Below are positions 1 to 7,772 of a DNA stretch of 43,919 nt, piece by piece. Source of the DNA: Chloroflexus islandicus (GTDB lineage Bacteria; Chloroflexota; Chloroflexia; Chloroflexales; Chloroflexaceae); contig NZ_LWQS01000063.1 of NCBI RefSeq assembly GCF_001650695.1, positions 1 to 43,919 on the forward strand, written 5' to 3'. The notes beneath the pieces are model-generated. The model made no database searches. It had not been told where the DNA came from and was given only the letters and a program-made list of their open reading frames with translations. Numbering within the stretch: the first letter of the stretch is position 1; each line of letters opens with the position of its first letter. The translations under genes were made by a program, and so were the position numbers.

Positions 1-79
1 CAAGGCCGCTGCGTTCGACTTGCATGCATTAGGCACGCCGCCAGCGTTCGTCCTGAGCCAGGATCAAACTCTACATTAT
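1..79 (-). rRNA. rrs: 16S ribosomal RNA, 5' end only (gene runs off the window)
   Basis: The reverse complement of 53-72 is the conserved bacterial 16S start AGAGTTTGATCCTGGCTCAG. It is followed towards position 1 by the usual GACGAACGCTGGCGGCG and the TGCAAGTCGAACG stretch. The mature 5' end is placed near 79 because this motif normally begins about eight bases into the molecule. Only about 79 bases are present; the rest lies beyond the left edge. The gene is transcribed leftward from the promoter at 334-362. Confidence 0.95.
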
Positions 80-196
80 TGGTGCTGAGCCACAGCTTGC
101 GCTGTTTCCCGTCACCGAATTGACGTGGCGTTTATCTCTGGTTCACTCGTCATTCAGTTGTGAAGGTGCTTCTGCGGAACGAGGGAGAAAACAAAA

Positions 197-228
197 CCAG
201 GAAAATTCAGCTTGCTGAAGTTTCCTGG
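197..228 (-). other. hairpin in the 16S leader, possible processing stem
   Basis: The reverse complement reads CCAGGAAA-c-TTCAG-caag-CTGAA-t-TTTCCTGG, two stacked helices with a four-base loop. It lies between the rrn promoter and mature 16S. It has no T-run, so it is more likely a leader-processing or antitermination structure than a terminator. The rest of 80-525 holds leader and promoter DNA and no gene that I can support. Confidence 0.5.
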
Positions 229-333
229 CGACGTCTCTGAATTGTCTTCAGCGCGTTTCGCTCGGGTTTGCTCTCCACTTGTTTGGTCTGCCTCGCTGCT
301 CGCGAGTGAGACCTCGTTCGTTCCAGCCCGCGT

Positions 334-362
334 AGTATAGCACGCCGGTCGTAGGTTGTCAA
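334..362 (-). promoter_or_regulatory. rRNA operon promoter, sigma70-type
   Basis: On the minus strand a -35 box TTGACA (357-362) and a -10 box TATACT (334-339) are separated by exactly 17 bases. The -35 is a perfect consensus and the -10 has one mismatch. Transcription would begin near 327, giving a leader of about 250 bases before mature 16S. The position and strength fit an rrn promoter. Confidence 0.85.
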
Positions 363-525
363 GAGGGTGCAAAATTTGACGTTTCTTCCCTTTATAAAGC
401 CTTAAATCAAGTTTCCAAAGCACGAGCAATTTTGTGAATTTTTCACCACTTTCGCAACGAACCGTGCGCGCTAGCTGTGTTACGATTGAAGGAGCATCGG
501 TCAGAACGACGAGCAGTGAGGAGCT

Positions 526-1527
526 ATGCTGAACCTTTCGCAAACGTTGCGCGGCGTGTCGGTGATTGAAATCGCCAGCTATATTCCGGGGCCGCTGTGT
601 GCGGCGATCCTTGCCGGGTTGGGGGCAACGGTGATCAAGATTGAACGCCCCGGCGGTGATCCGATGCGTACTCTACCGCCCCTCGATCAGACTGGTGAAA
701 ACCCGCTCTTTTCACTGCTCAATCACGCCAAGCAATGCCGGCAGCTCAATCTGCGCCAACCGGCCGATCAGGCTGTTTTGCGAGATTTGGTGCAATCAGC
801 CGATGTGCTGATCGATGGCTTGCGTCCGGGTGCGCTTGGCCGGCTTGGTCTGGCTGATGATGTGTTGTTGCAGGCTAATCCGCGGTTGCTGATCGTGGCA
901 ATTGGCGGCGCGCCGGCAACCCATCCGCGCCGCGCTGAGGCGTTGCACGATTTGAATGCCCAAGCTTTGAGCGGGTTGCTCGTTGCCGGCGAGCCGCCGC
1001 CGCGCGTGCCCGGTGTTCACGCCGCCGATATGGTGAGTGGCTTGATGGCCGCCAGCGCCGTCTTGGCCGGCTTGATCGCCCGTGCGACGACCGGCCAAGG
1101 CGGGCGAATCGAAACGTCAATGCTGGCTGCTGCCCGTTGGCTTAATGCGCCAACACTGGCGCTGGCTATGGCCGGGTTAGCGGCTGATGATACGCTCAGT
1201 GGCGGTCTCGCTTGTTACCGTCTCTATCAGACGGCTGATGGCCGCTTTCTCGCGGTCGCTGCGCTCGAAACCCATTTCTGGCAACGAGTCTGCACTACGC
1301 TCAATCGGCCCGATCTCATTCCAGTACAGTATGACCCTGCTGCGCAGCCGATGCTCATCGCTGCGCTAGCGACCGCGTTTCGCCAACGTTCGCTGGCTGA
1401 ATGGATGGCAATCTTCGCGCCGCTCGACGCATGCGTTTCGCCCGTCTTGACCCCGCAAGAAGCGGCGCAAGACGGGCCGGTAAGCGTGGCATTGGCGCTC
1501 GAACCCTGCTCTACGGCATCGGGTTGA
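526..1527 (+). CDS. CoA-transferase family III protein, alpha-methylacyl-CoA racemase-like
   Basis: A 333-residue CaiB/BaiF (family III) protein. Family members either move CoA between acids or, in the racemase branch, epimerise 2-methylacyl-CoA esters. The N-terminal GATVIKIERPGGDP and the ADVLIDGLRPGALGRLGL stretch are diagnostic. Residues matching the racemase catalytic set can be placed: His141 in HDLNAQALSG, Asp168 in ADMVSG and Glu248 in AALETHF. That set, with the short length (typical transferases are about 400 residues), favours a racemase. Chloroflexus also uses family III transferases in the 3-hydroxypropionate bi-cycle, so a transferase role is the main alternative. The ATG at 526 follows a GAGG ribosome site. 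The last 17 bases overlap the convergent thioredoxin-like gene. Confidence 0.8.
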   Translation: MLNLSQTLRGVSVIEIASYIPGPLCAAILAGLGATVIKIERPGGDPMRTLPPLDQTGENPLFSLLNHAKQCRQLNLRQPADQAVLRDLVQSADVLIDGLRPGALGRLGLADDVLLQANPRLLIVAIGGAPATHPRRAEALHDLNAQALSGLLVAGEPPPRVPGVHAADMVSGLMAASAVLAGLIARATTGQGGRIETSMLAAARWLNAPTLALAMAGLAADDTLSGGLACYRLYQTADGRFLAVAALETHFWQRVCTTLNRPDLIPVQYDPAAQPMLIAALATAFRQRSLAEWMAIFAPLDACVSPVLTPQEAAQDGPVSVALALEPCSTASG

Positions 1528-2407
1528 CTGGTTGACCAGCCGCAAGTTGGGCAATCGCCGGTCGTAGCTCGTCGAAGGTGATCCCGCCTTCGTAGCGCGC
1601 TTGAATCACACCGTTGCCATCGACAAGGAATGTCCACGGCTCGGTGCGCAGATTCCACTCTTGCATGGCCGGCACGAGTTTCGCCTGTTGGTATGACTCA
1701 CCGAACGGATAGGGGTAGACCTCGACGTGAATGAAGTTGACCCGATCGCCAAATTCGCTCTTGAGTTGCTTCAAAACACTCATATTCGGTGCGCAGACCG
1801 CTGTTTGACAGAAACTTGGCGTCGAGAACGTCACCACGAACGGTTTGCCGCTCGCTATGGCATCGGCAATGGTCATCCGGTAAAAATCAGGATCAGGCCG
1901 CGGATCCGACGTCAACTGATCGAGCGCAGGCACGTCAGCCGCGGTCAGATTGCGTGACGGAATGGCTTTATCACCGACCATCGGCGCAAAGGCGCGTTCG
2001 CTAACATCGAGCCGGATCCGGCTCTTTTGCGCACCATTTGCCTGCGGAATGGCAATTTCGGCTTCCCAACCGCCGGCCCGATCGAGGTTGGCATAAGCAA
2101 CGTAGAGTCCGACCGGCAACCCTTGACCACGATAGACGGCTTTGGTGGTCGTGACCGGCTGGGTGCGATCGCCGCCGGGGCCAACGTAGTACAATGTTAC
2201 GTCAAGCGAAAGATTAGGATCATTGAGCGGCACGCCACCCTGCAATAAGCCAAACGGCAGCCGGTTGAGGCCGACGACGAGTTCCGATGCGGCAATCACT
2301 GGTGCAATTGGCGCCGCTTCGGCGGGAGGCGACGCTGCTTGGCGGCCACAACCTGAGATGAACACGGCCACTAGCAACACCATCGCCAAAATAAGACGCA
2401 AGCGCAT
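1511..2407 (-). CDS. thioredoxin-fold lipoprotein
   Basis: A 298-residue predicted lipoprotein with signal sequence and lipobox ending at Cys20 (VFISGC). Residues about 40-150 look like a beta-rich extracytoplasmic domain. The C-terminal ~130 residues have a thioredoxin-like fold: a strand before Cys200, the motif FCQTAVC with Cys200 and Cys205 four residues apart, a cis-proline candidate at Pro257 (TEPWTFLVDGNG), and a closing helix. The CX4C spacing differs from classical CXXC and Sco CX3C, so the redox or metal partner is uncertain. AGAGGAGAAGG precedes the ATG. It is the last gene of a minus-strand run, 15 bases after the YtkA-like lipoprotein, and is probably co-transcribed with it. A role in outer-face thiol or copper chemistry is inference. 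Confidence 0.75.
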   Translation of the reverse strand: MRLRLILAMVLLVAVFISGCGRQAASPPAEAAPIAPVIAASELVVGLNRLPFGLLQGGVPLNDPNLSLDVTLYYVGPGGDRTQPVTTTKAVYRGQGLPVGLYVAYANLDRAGGWEAEIAIPQANGAQKSRIRLDVSERAFAPMVGDKAIPSRNLTAADVPALDQLTSDPRPDPDFYRMTIADAIASGKPFVVTFSTPSFCQTAVCAPNMSVLKQLKSEFGDRVNFIHVEVYPYPFGESYQQAKLVPAMQEWNLRTEPWTFLVDGNGVIQARYEGGITFDELRPAIAQLAAGQPVNPMP

Positions 2408-2422
2408 AACAAACCTTCTCCT

Positions 2423-2827
2423 CTATTGCAAGACATCACGGCGAAACGTGGCTCGATACGTGGTTTCAGCCCGTTCCACCACAACGGTAATCTCCCACCA
2501 GCCTTCCATGGTATACGCTGTGCGCGCCCAATAACGCCCCGGCCCGTCCGGCAAGGCGACCGGTCGCGTTACCCCCATTGGCATCTCCGGCATATCGAGA
2601 TCGAGATACACGTTGGCGTCATTAACCGGATTGCCCTGCGCGTCACTGAGCAACACCACAAAATCGACCGCCGTATTCATTTTGGGCCGGTCGGGTGTGT
2701 CGAGGGTGATTGATAAGCCATCAACAACTTTCGTCTCGCGCAACGGAATGGCGCTGTTGCCACACGCAGTTACGAGAACTAGCAGAACCAGAAAACCGAG
2801 TGAACCAAGAAATTCCGCGTGATTCAT
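2423..2827 (-). CDS. YtkA/FixH-like lipoprotein
   Basis: A 134-residue predicted lipoprotein: hydrophobic signal segment LGFLVLLVLVT, then the lipobox Cys22 (VTACG). The mature part is a small beta-sandwich of the YtkA/FixH-like type, with the family's typical NDANVYLDLDMPEMPMG and GRYWARTAYTMEGWWEITV segments. The reading frame stays open further upstream, but the ATG at 2827 is chosen because it gives a clean signal peptide and follows a GAAGGG site. Proteins of this kind often accompany oxidase-assembly or copper-handling genes, and here a thioredoxin-like lipoprotein follows at once. No substrate can be read from the sequence. The signal-peptide coding DNA contains one copy of a 37-bp direct repeat. 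Confidence 0.72.
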   Translation of the reverse strand: MNHAEFLGSLGFLVLLVLVTACGNSAIPLRETKVVDGLSITLDTPDRPKMNTAVDFVVLLSDAQGNPVNDANVYLDLDMPEMPMGVTRPVALPDGPGRYWARTAYTMEGWWEITVVVERAETTYRATFRRDVLQ

Positions 2828-2879
2828 ACAACCCTTCTTTCGGTTACGAGAACTAGCAGAACCAGAAAACCGAGTGAAC
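2769..2879. repeat. 37-bp exact direct repeat, two copies 74 bp apart
   Basis: The same 37 bases, starting GTTACGAGAACTAGCAGAAC, occur at 2769-2805 inside the signal-peptide region of the YtkA-like gene and at 2843-2879 in the spacer just upstream. The 74-bp period is not a multiple of three, so the upstream copy is not a coding in-frame duplication. It looks like a recent partial duplication of the 5' end of the lipoprotein gene. Confidence 0.85.
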
Positions 2880-2891
2880 GGATAAACCCCA

Positions 2892-3542
2892 TCATAGCGA
2901 TTTCCGCACACCCTCGACCAACAACGGCAAGGCCGCCAATTGCACCAGATGAAAGAGGCCGTTGTGGTCGAATGGTATCTCTCCAATCACGACTTCGAGC
3001 GAACTGGTCTGAATGCCAGCGGCGGCTATCGTGACTAAAATCCCCAGCGTCATGCGATCAGCGCCGGGCAATTGGCGACGCCGGGCCAAATCGGCGTAGA
3101 TCGCCAATGCACTGACCATCGCCACCAATTCGTAGATAATGAACGCGAGAAAACCCCGCTGCAACCGCCGGCTGAGCCACGCAAAACCGGGAGCGGCCAG
3201 CGCCAGCGCCGGCAAAACCCGCTGCCCGGTTCGTTCGCCCCAGCGATCGCTGACCGCAGCCGTAGCAAAGAGCGCGATGATCAGCGCCAGCAACACGTTC
3301 AGCGGCTGCCACAGACGTTCACGGGTTGAGGGTGAGAGGCGCAACCCATGCACAATAGCCCCCAGCACACCGCTGGCGGCCAAGAGGGCAAACGCGGCTT
3401 GCCAGATGCGCCGGCGCCAACCTGCGGGACCACGCAAACGTCGTATCGCCAGCAACGCCGCCCCTGCCAGCGCCAAATCGGTCACCGCCGTGGTCTGTTC
3501 ACGCGGATCGGTCATGAGGTGATCGGCAATCCATTGCTTCAC
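2892..3542 (-). CDS. integral membrane protein of unknown function
   Basis: A 216-residue protein with about seven predicted membrane segments, for example DLALAGAALLAI near the N-terminus, VLLALIIALFATAAV, FLAFIIYELVAMVSALAIY and LGILVTIAAAGI. The overall plan resembles DUF6962-type membrane proteins, but I cannot assign a function. The GTG at 3542 is preferred over the more distal start at 3581 because AAGG lies at ribosome-site distance and the longer form would overlap the upstream DUF507 gene. It starts 13 bases after that gene ends and probably belongs to the same operon. Confidence 0.65.
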   Translation of the reverse strand: MKQWIADHLMTDPREQTTAVTDLALAGAALLAIRRLRGPAGWRRRIWQAAFALLAASGVLGAIVHGLRLSPSTRERLWQPLNVLLALIIALFATAAVSDRWGERTGQRVLPALALAAPGFAWLSRRLQRGFLAFIIYELVAMVSALAIYADLARRRQLPGADRMTLGILVTIAAAGIQTSSLEVVIGEIPFDHNGLFHLVQLAALPLLVEGVRKSL

Positions 3543-3555
3543 ACGGCAACCTTGT

Positions 3556-3837
3556 CTAGAGCACAATCTTGCGTTCGGCAATTAGGCGCTGGCGCAACCG
3601 GCGAAAGAGCGTGTCGTAATCAAGCCGCTCGTGCGTAATCTCGTATTTATACGCCTGCAACATCTGATGCACCTCGGCGTTCAGCCGATCTTCCACCTCG
3701 AGCTCATCGGTCATAATATCAACAATAGCCGCCCGCAGTTCCGGATCGCCAGCTTGAAACAGCACCCCATCCGTCTCGGCCAACACATCGACGAGCATCG
3801 TCGCAAGTTGCTCAACTTTCGCTGGAGAAAGCTTCAT
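3556..3837 (-). CDS. DUF507 family protein
   Basis: A 93-residue, highly charged, helical protein matching DUF507 in length and layout. It has the N-terminal MKLSPAKVEQLATMLVD helix, the central IVDIMTDELEVEDRLNAEV and the C-terminal YDTLFRRLRQRLIAERKIVL. Function is unknown for the family. A strong GAGGAGG site sits before the ATG and overlaps the end of the upstream aldolase gene, so translation of the two is probably coupled. Confidence 0.8.
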   Translation of the reverse strand: MKLSPAKVEQLATMLVDVLAETDGVLFQAGDPELRAAIVDIMTDELEVEDRLNAEVHQMLQAYKYEITHERLDYDTLFRRLRQRLIAERKIVL

Positions 3838-3848
3838 TGGTGCCTCCT

Positions 3849-4526
3849 CTAAATGCGTCCAGCGGCCCGAAATGCGCGCCGCACCTCGGCTAATTCGGCG
3901 AGCCGTTCGGGCGGCAACGGACGCGCGCCGCCGAAGAGATGGGCCGCCAGTAGGGTGCGCGCACAGTGTTCAATTTGTTCCATACGATGAAAGGCCTGCA
4001 TCAACGTAGCGCCGTAAGTCAAGGCGCCGTGGTAGGCTAGCAAGATGGCTTCGTGATCGGCGACAAACGGGGCAATCGCCGCACCCATTTCGGGTGTGCC
4101 GGTTAGCGCGTAGGGCGCGGTTGGGATCGGCCCTAGCGCGATCAGCGCCTCCGGCAACAATGGTTCTGCTAAGTTAACGCCGGCCAGCGTCGCGCCTACT
4201 GCTGTGGGCGGATGGGCATGGACGCACGCCATTACATCGGGACGCTGGCGATAGACAAAGAGGTGCAGATAGCGCTCGGACGATGGTTGGCGGCCCGGTG
4301 CACCCCGGATCAAGCGGCCATCGAGATCAACCACGACCAAATCGTCAACGGTTAACATGCCCTTCGCCAAGCCCGCCGGCGTCATCAGGATTGTGCCATC
4401 TGGCAACCGCGCCGAGAGATTGCCGTCGCCGGCAACGATCAATCCGCGGTCATACAATAAACGACCGCACAGCACCATCTCGGCGCGCAGCGCCGCTTCT
4501 ACCTCAGTGAGTTCAGTGGTTGTCAT
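3849..4526 (-). CDS. class II aldolase/adducin family protein, fuculose-phosphate-aldolase-like
   Basis: A 225-residue zinc-dependent class II aldolase. Zinc ligands are visible as His103 and His105 in HAHPP and His166 in YHGALTYG. The catalytic glutamate is Glu84 in SSERYLH, and the phosphate-binding GNLS is at 35-38. These match the FucA set with a constant offset, so cleavage of a sugar phosphate to dihydroxyacetone phosphate or a related retro-aldol reaction in the cytoplasm is likely. The same fold also serves ribulose-5-phosphate epimerases and methylthioribulose-phosphate dehydratases, so the exact substrate is open. Its start overlaps the end of the upstream gene by 14 bases. Confidence 0.8.
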   Translation of the reverse strand: MTTTELTEVEAALRAEMVLCGRLLYDRGLIVAGDGNLSARLPDGTILMTPAGLAKGMLTVDDLVVVDLDGRLIRGAPGRQPSSERYLHLFVYRQRPDVMACVHAHPPTAVGATLAGVNLAEPLLPEALIALGPIPTAPYALTGTPEMGAAIAPFVADHEAILLAYHGALTYGATLMQAFHRMEQIEHCARTLLAAHLFGGARPLPPERLAELAEVRRAFRAAGRI

Positions 4527-5595
4527 AGCGTTTGTGTTGGCGTAAACGGAAGAACAAGAAGGCGGCGACGATCCAGCCCGACCATGCTAGCAACGGACGG
4601 CTAAACCGCATCATCAGCATCACGATCAGCAGTACGGTTCGCAAACTCTGGATCACCAGCCGCTTGGCCAGATCAGGCCGTGGCGTCGCCGTCCAATCAA
4701 TCTGGTTGAGACGCGGCAATAAGCCGCGTTCCACACACCCTTCAAGCGAAAAGAGGTAAATGGTATCGGTGTGATGGGCAGCGAGTTGCAAATCACGTTC
4801 GAGCGCATCCCACGCGAGCGGAGGCAAGTCTTCGGCGCTGCTTGATCGCACCGCGCTGCCGACGATACAACCGACCCCGATCGCATCAGCCGCCGGGCCG
4901 TAACTGTCGATCAGGGCGCCGCCGAGATCGTTGCCCAATTTTTCGATCGGAATACTGCTAAAGCAGAGCAATACCTCAACGTCAGCCGGCAGATCGACAA
5001 TATCGAGCGCACGTTGAATGGTCGTAGTCGCGGCGCGCCGATCATCAACAATCAAGGGCAATTGGTAGGTATGCACCTCGTAACCGTCGTGATGCATTTC
5101 GGCGATCAGATCGACGTAAGCGGCCCGCGCGCTCTCGTACAAGACATTTTCGTGGGCGAGCCAAATCCGGCGAGCAATGTCACGAATCCCACGCCGCCGG
5201 CTCGCGATCACTTCCCCTAGCGGCGGCTCAATATCAAGCCCAATCGCCTGAAAGTGCAGCTTGTGCGCGATCGCCCACTGCCGCGCGGCCCGGTAGCGCT
5301 CAATCGCTTGCGGATAGTTCTGGAGGTTAAACCAGAACCCCTCTTCCGCCGGCAACAGCAACCATGCAACCACCGGAATCTGGTGCTGGTTCAGCGTAGC
5401 AATTGCTTGCGCCGTCTCTGGCGAGAGATTGTGCAGCGCGACAGCAACGCCGTATTCACCGGCGGCGAGAAAGTCGAGCAACCCCGGTGTAGCGAACAAC
5501 TCAAGCAGGGCCGGCCCTTCAAGCTCACAGAAGAAGATGATGTGGGGCCGTCCCAGCGTTGATGGTATTACGGCTGGCAGTGATCTCGTTTGCAC
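4513..5595 (-). CDS. unknown protein, barrel-like domain with C-terminal membrane anchor
   Basis: A 360-residue protein I do not recognise. Residues 15-300 alternate hydrophobic strands and helices like a TIM barrel, including IPVVAWLLLP and AIGLDIEPP; the latter resembles acidic strand-end motifs of glycoside hydrolases. Residues about 320-350 form one or two hydrophobic segments (TVLLIVMLMM, WIVAAFLFF) followed by basic residues, suggesting a membrane anchor. The start is a GTG at 5595 with no ribosome site upstream and a likely transcription start at almost the same base. It is the first gene of a run that continues into the aldolase with overlap. A sugar-active role is only suggested by motif and neighbour. 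Confidence 0.6.
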   Translation of the reverse strand: MQTRSLPAVIPSTLGRPHIIFFCELEGPALLELFATPGLLDFLAAGEYGVAVALHNLSPETAQAIATLNQHQIPVVAWLLLPAEEGFWFNLQNYPQAIERYRAARQWAIAHKLHFQAIGLDIEPPLGEVIASRRRGIRDIARRIWLAHENVLYESARAAYVDLIAEMHHDGYEVHTYQLPLIVDDRRAATTTIQRALDIVDLPADVEVLLCFSSIPIEKLGNDLGGALIDSYGPAADAIGVGCIVGSAVRSSSAEDLPPLAWDALERDLQLAAHHTDTIYLFSLEGCVERGLLPRLNQIDWTATPRPDLAKRLVIQSLRTVLLIVMLMMRFSRPLLAWSGWIVAAFLFFRLRQHKRYDNH

Positions 5596-5601
5596 GTCTG
5601 C

Positions 5602-5610
5602 ATTATAGCA
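5602..5610 (-). promoter_or_regulatory. extended -10 promoter for the six-gene minus-strand run
   Basis: The minus strand reads TGC-TATAAT, a perfect -10 (5602-5607) with the TGN extension. No good -35 is found at 16-18 bases. The predicted start of transcription, near 5595, coincides with the GTG start codon, so the mRNA may be leaderless. It lies in the 24-base gap after the amidase gene. Confidence 0.5.
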
Positions 5611-5619
5611 CTGTCGCTT

Positions 5620-7038
5620 TCACACCGTCGCCAATTGCGGATGGCGCCGCCAGTGCTGCGTCGCCTGTTCATAGGCGTAAGCCAGTTGCAAGACGCTGAA
5701 ATCGGCACGGGGACGACCAATGATCTGCAATCCAACCGGCAACCCATCACGGGTGAAGCCTGCCGGCACGGCGATGGCCGGCGTGTTACAGACCGAGATG
5801 TAGTAACACGAGCGCATCCACTCGATATAGTTGCGCATCGGCACACCATTGATTTCAGTGATATACGGTTGCTCGACCGGGAACGGCGGCACTTGGCTCA
5901 CCGGCGCGATGATGAATTCGTAGCGCTGCATAAACTCGTGCAGACGGGCCAGCAACGCCGCGTGCAAACGCATGGCGCGCCCGACTTGCGGCCCACTCAG
6001 CGCCCGCCCAGCTTCGATATTCCACACCACCGTATCTTTCATACGCGCACGTTCGCGGTCGAGCAACTCACCGAGGGTCAACTCGTAGCGAAAGGCGCGC
6101 ATCACCTGAAAGATCTCGTCGGCGTCGCTCAGATCGGGGGTCGCCTCTTCCACAATGCAACCGAGCTGCTCGAACACGGCCCGTTGCGCGGCGATCACAT
6201 CGCTCACTCGTGGATCAACCGGCAAACCGCCCAAATCCGGACTCCACGCCACCCGCACCCCGCGCAGATCGCGTTCGAGCGGTTGGGCAAAGATGCTGGC
6301 CGGCTCGCTGATCGAGAGCGGCGCACGCGGGTCGGGGCCGGCAATCGCTTGCAAGACCAGCGCAATATCAGCCACCGTGCGCGCCATTGGGCCATCGATT
6401 GCAAACGGCAGGTATGGGGTGGGATCGGGCCAGACCGGGACGCGACCGGGAGAGGTGCGAAAACCGACCACATTGCAATAGCCGGCTGGATTGCGCAGCG
6501 AACCGCCCAAATCGCTCCCATCGGCAATCGGGATCATCCCGCACGCCAACGCCACTGCCGCGCCGCCACTACTACCGCCGCAGGTTTTGCTCAGGTCGTA
6601 GGGATTGCGGGTAGCGCCAAAAACGGGGTTAAAGGTTTGCGAACCGGCGCCAAATTCGGGTGTGTTGGTCTTGCCAATGGTCACGGCGCCGGCGGCTTTG
6701 AGGCGGGCCACGATCAGAGCATCGAAATCGGGCACAAAATCGGCGAAGATCGGCGAGCCATACGTGGTGCGCATACCTTTGGTTTCGGCCAAATCTTTAT
6801 GCGCCACCGGCAAGCCAGCCAACGGGCCGGGGTCTTCACCACGCGCCAGCGCCTCGTCAATGGCGCGCGCGCGATCCCGCGCACCAGTCACATCGAGCGT
6901 GACAATCGCGTTCACCAACGGATTGAGCTTTTCAATCCGGGCTAGATGCGCCTCAAGCACTTCGCTGGCCGAGACGGCGCGCTGGCGGATCAAACGGGCA
7001 ATGGCGGTCGCCGGTTGCAAACAGAGGTCGGTGTGCAT
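5620..7038 (-). CDS. amidase (amidase-signature family)
   Basis: A 472-residue amidase-signature hydrolase, full length for the family. The Ser-cisSer-Lys triad is visible: Lys81 in PVAHKDL, Ser156 in the glycine-rich GGSSGGA, and nucleophile Ser180 in DLGGSLRNPA. Such enzymes cleave carboxamides. GatA belongs to the same family, but no gatB or gatC lies nearby, so a stand-alone amidase of unknown substrate is the better call. The ATG at 7038 follows GAGAGA. No signal peptide is seen, so it is probably cytoplasmic. Confidence 0.88.
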   Translation of the reverse strand: MHTDLCLQPATAIARLIRQRAVSASEVLEAHLARIEKLNPLVNAIVTLDVTGARDRARAIDEALARGEDPGPLAGLPVAHKDLAETKGMRTTYGSPIFADFVPDFDALIVARLKAAGAVTIGKTNTPEFGAGSQTFNPVFGATRNPYDLSKTCGGSSGGAAVALACGMIPIADGSDLGGSLRNPAGYCNVVGFRTSPGRVPVWPDPTPYLPFAIDGPMARTVADIALVLQAIAGPDPRAPLSISEPASIFAQPLERDLRGVRVAWSPDLGGLPVDPRVSDVIAAQRAVFEQLGCIVEEATPDLSDADEIFQVMRAFRYELTLGELLDRERARMKDTVVWNIEAGRALSGPQVGRAMRLHAALLARLHEFMQRYEFIIAPVSQVPPFPVEQPYITEINGVPMRNYIEWMRSCYYISVCNTPAIAVPAGFTRDGLPVGLQIIGRPRADFSVLQLAYAYEQATQHWRRHPQLATV

Positions 7039-7150
7039 AGGAATCTCTCGTTCAAGGCAACGGATGATAGCGATCAGTCGTTATCGCAGCTCGCAATGGT
7101 TATGATACATCGGATTGCGAGGCTCTCCTATAATGGCGGGCCTGATTTGG

Positions 7151-7231
7151 GAATAGCCACGAAAAGACACACATGACGCAAAGGGGAACCATCAACATTT
7201 TTGCGCCTTTTGCGTCTTTTTGCGACTATTC
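7151..7231. repeat. 81-bp imperfect inverted repeat (GAATAGCCAC family)
   Basis: The left arm begins GAATAGCCACGAAAAGACAC and the right arm ends TGCGTCTTTTTGCGACTATTC. The arms are approximate reverse complements over about 32 bases around a short centre. Half-copies of the same sequence recur at about 8398-8430, 8523-8555 and 9015-9050. Confidence 0.75.
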
Positions 7232-7312
7232 TAATGCCCGTACCGCCCGTACCATCCCCCGGCCCTGATAGACCATGCTATGATTACAAAGCCCGCTGCA
7301 CAGGCTGGAGTG

Positions 7313-7390
7313 GAATCGCCACAAAGAGACACAAGAGAGACAAAACGATTCCCATTGTTGCGTCTTTTGTGTCTTTTGGTGGCTATCGAT
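7313..7390. repeat. second inverted repeat of the same family
   Basis: GAATCGCCACAAAGAGACAC at the left is answered by GTGTCTTTTGGTGGCTATCG at the right. It is followed at 7388 by the module GATGCGGGCCA(A/G)CGGCCCGC, which is found again in each unit of the tandem array around 8310, 8720 and 8830. Confidence 0.7.
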
Positions 7391-7772
7391 GCGGGCCAAC
7401 GGCCCGCGCCCCGCACCCTGTCACGGAGCGCGGGCGGCCCGCCCGCCCACACCAAACCGCGACCAACCGCTTCCCGCTGTGCAGGCCCCCGCCTCCAACC
7501 CGCAAGGGCTGGACGATCCTTCCGAAGCCCGCGCAGCGGTTTAGGAATGAGCGGCGATAGCCATAACCGCTCGTAAAAGGGGCGAAACAGACGCTGGTCA
7601 ACGTGGAGGTTGTGTGTAGCTCTTCATCACCCCTCCCCCAGCGGGTTCAAGGGCGGACAGAACGCATGAGCGCAGGTGCGGTTCATGGCTTTGCAATGCG
7701 CCGGTGTACACTCACCCCCAGCCCCGCTCCCGCGCAGTGAGTTTCGTCACTGGGTTCCGGCCTATCCCCCGC

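Noticed and set aside
154-543. 129-residue open frame on the minus strand overlapping the 16S leader
   Set aside because: It runs through the rrn promoter and leader, has no ribosome site or recognisable domain, and overlaps the start of the CoA-transferase-family gene.
5620-7038. Assigning the amidase as GatA of the Glu-tRNA amidotransferase
   Set aside because: The triad is shared by the whole amidase-signature family and no gatB or gatC is adjacent, so the narrower name is not supported.
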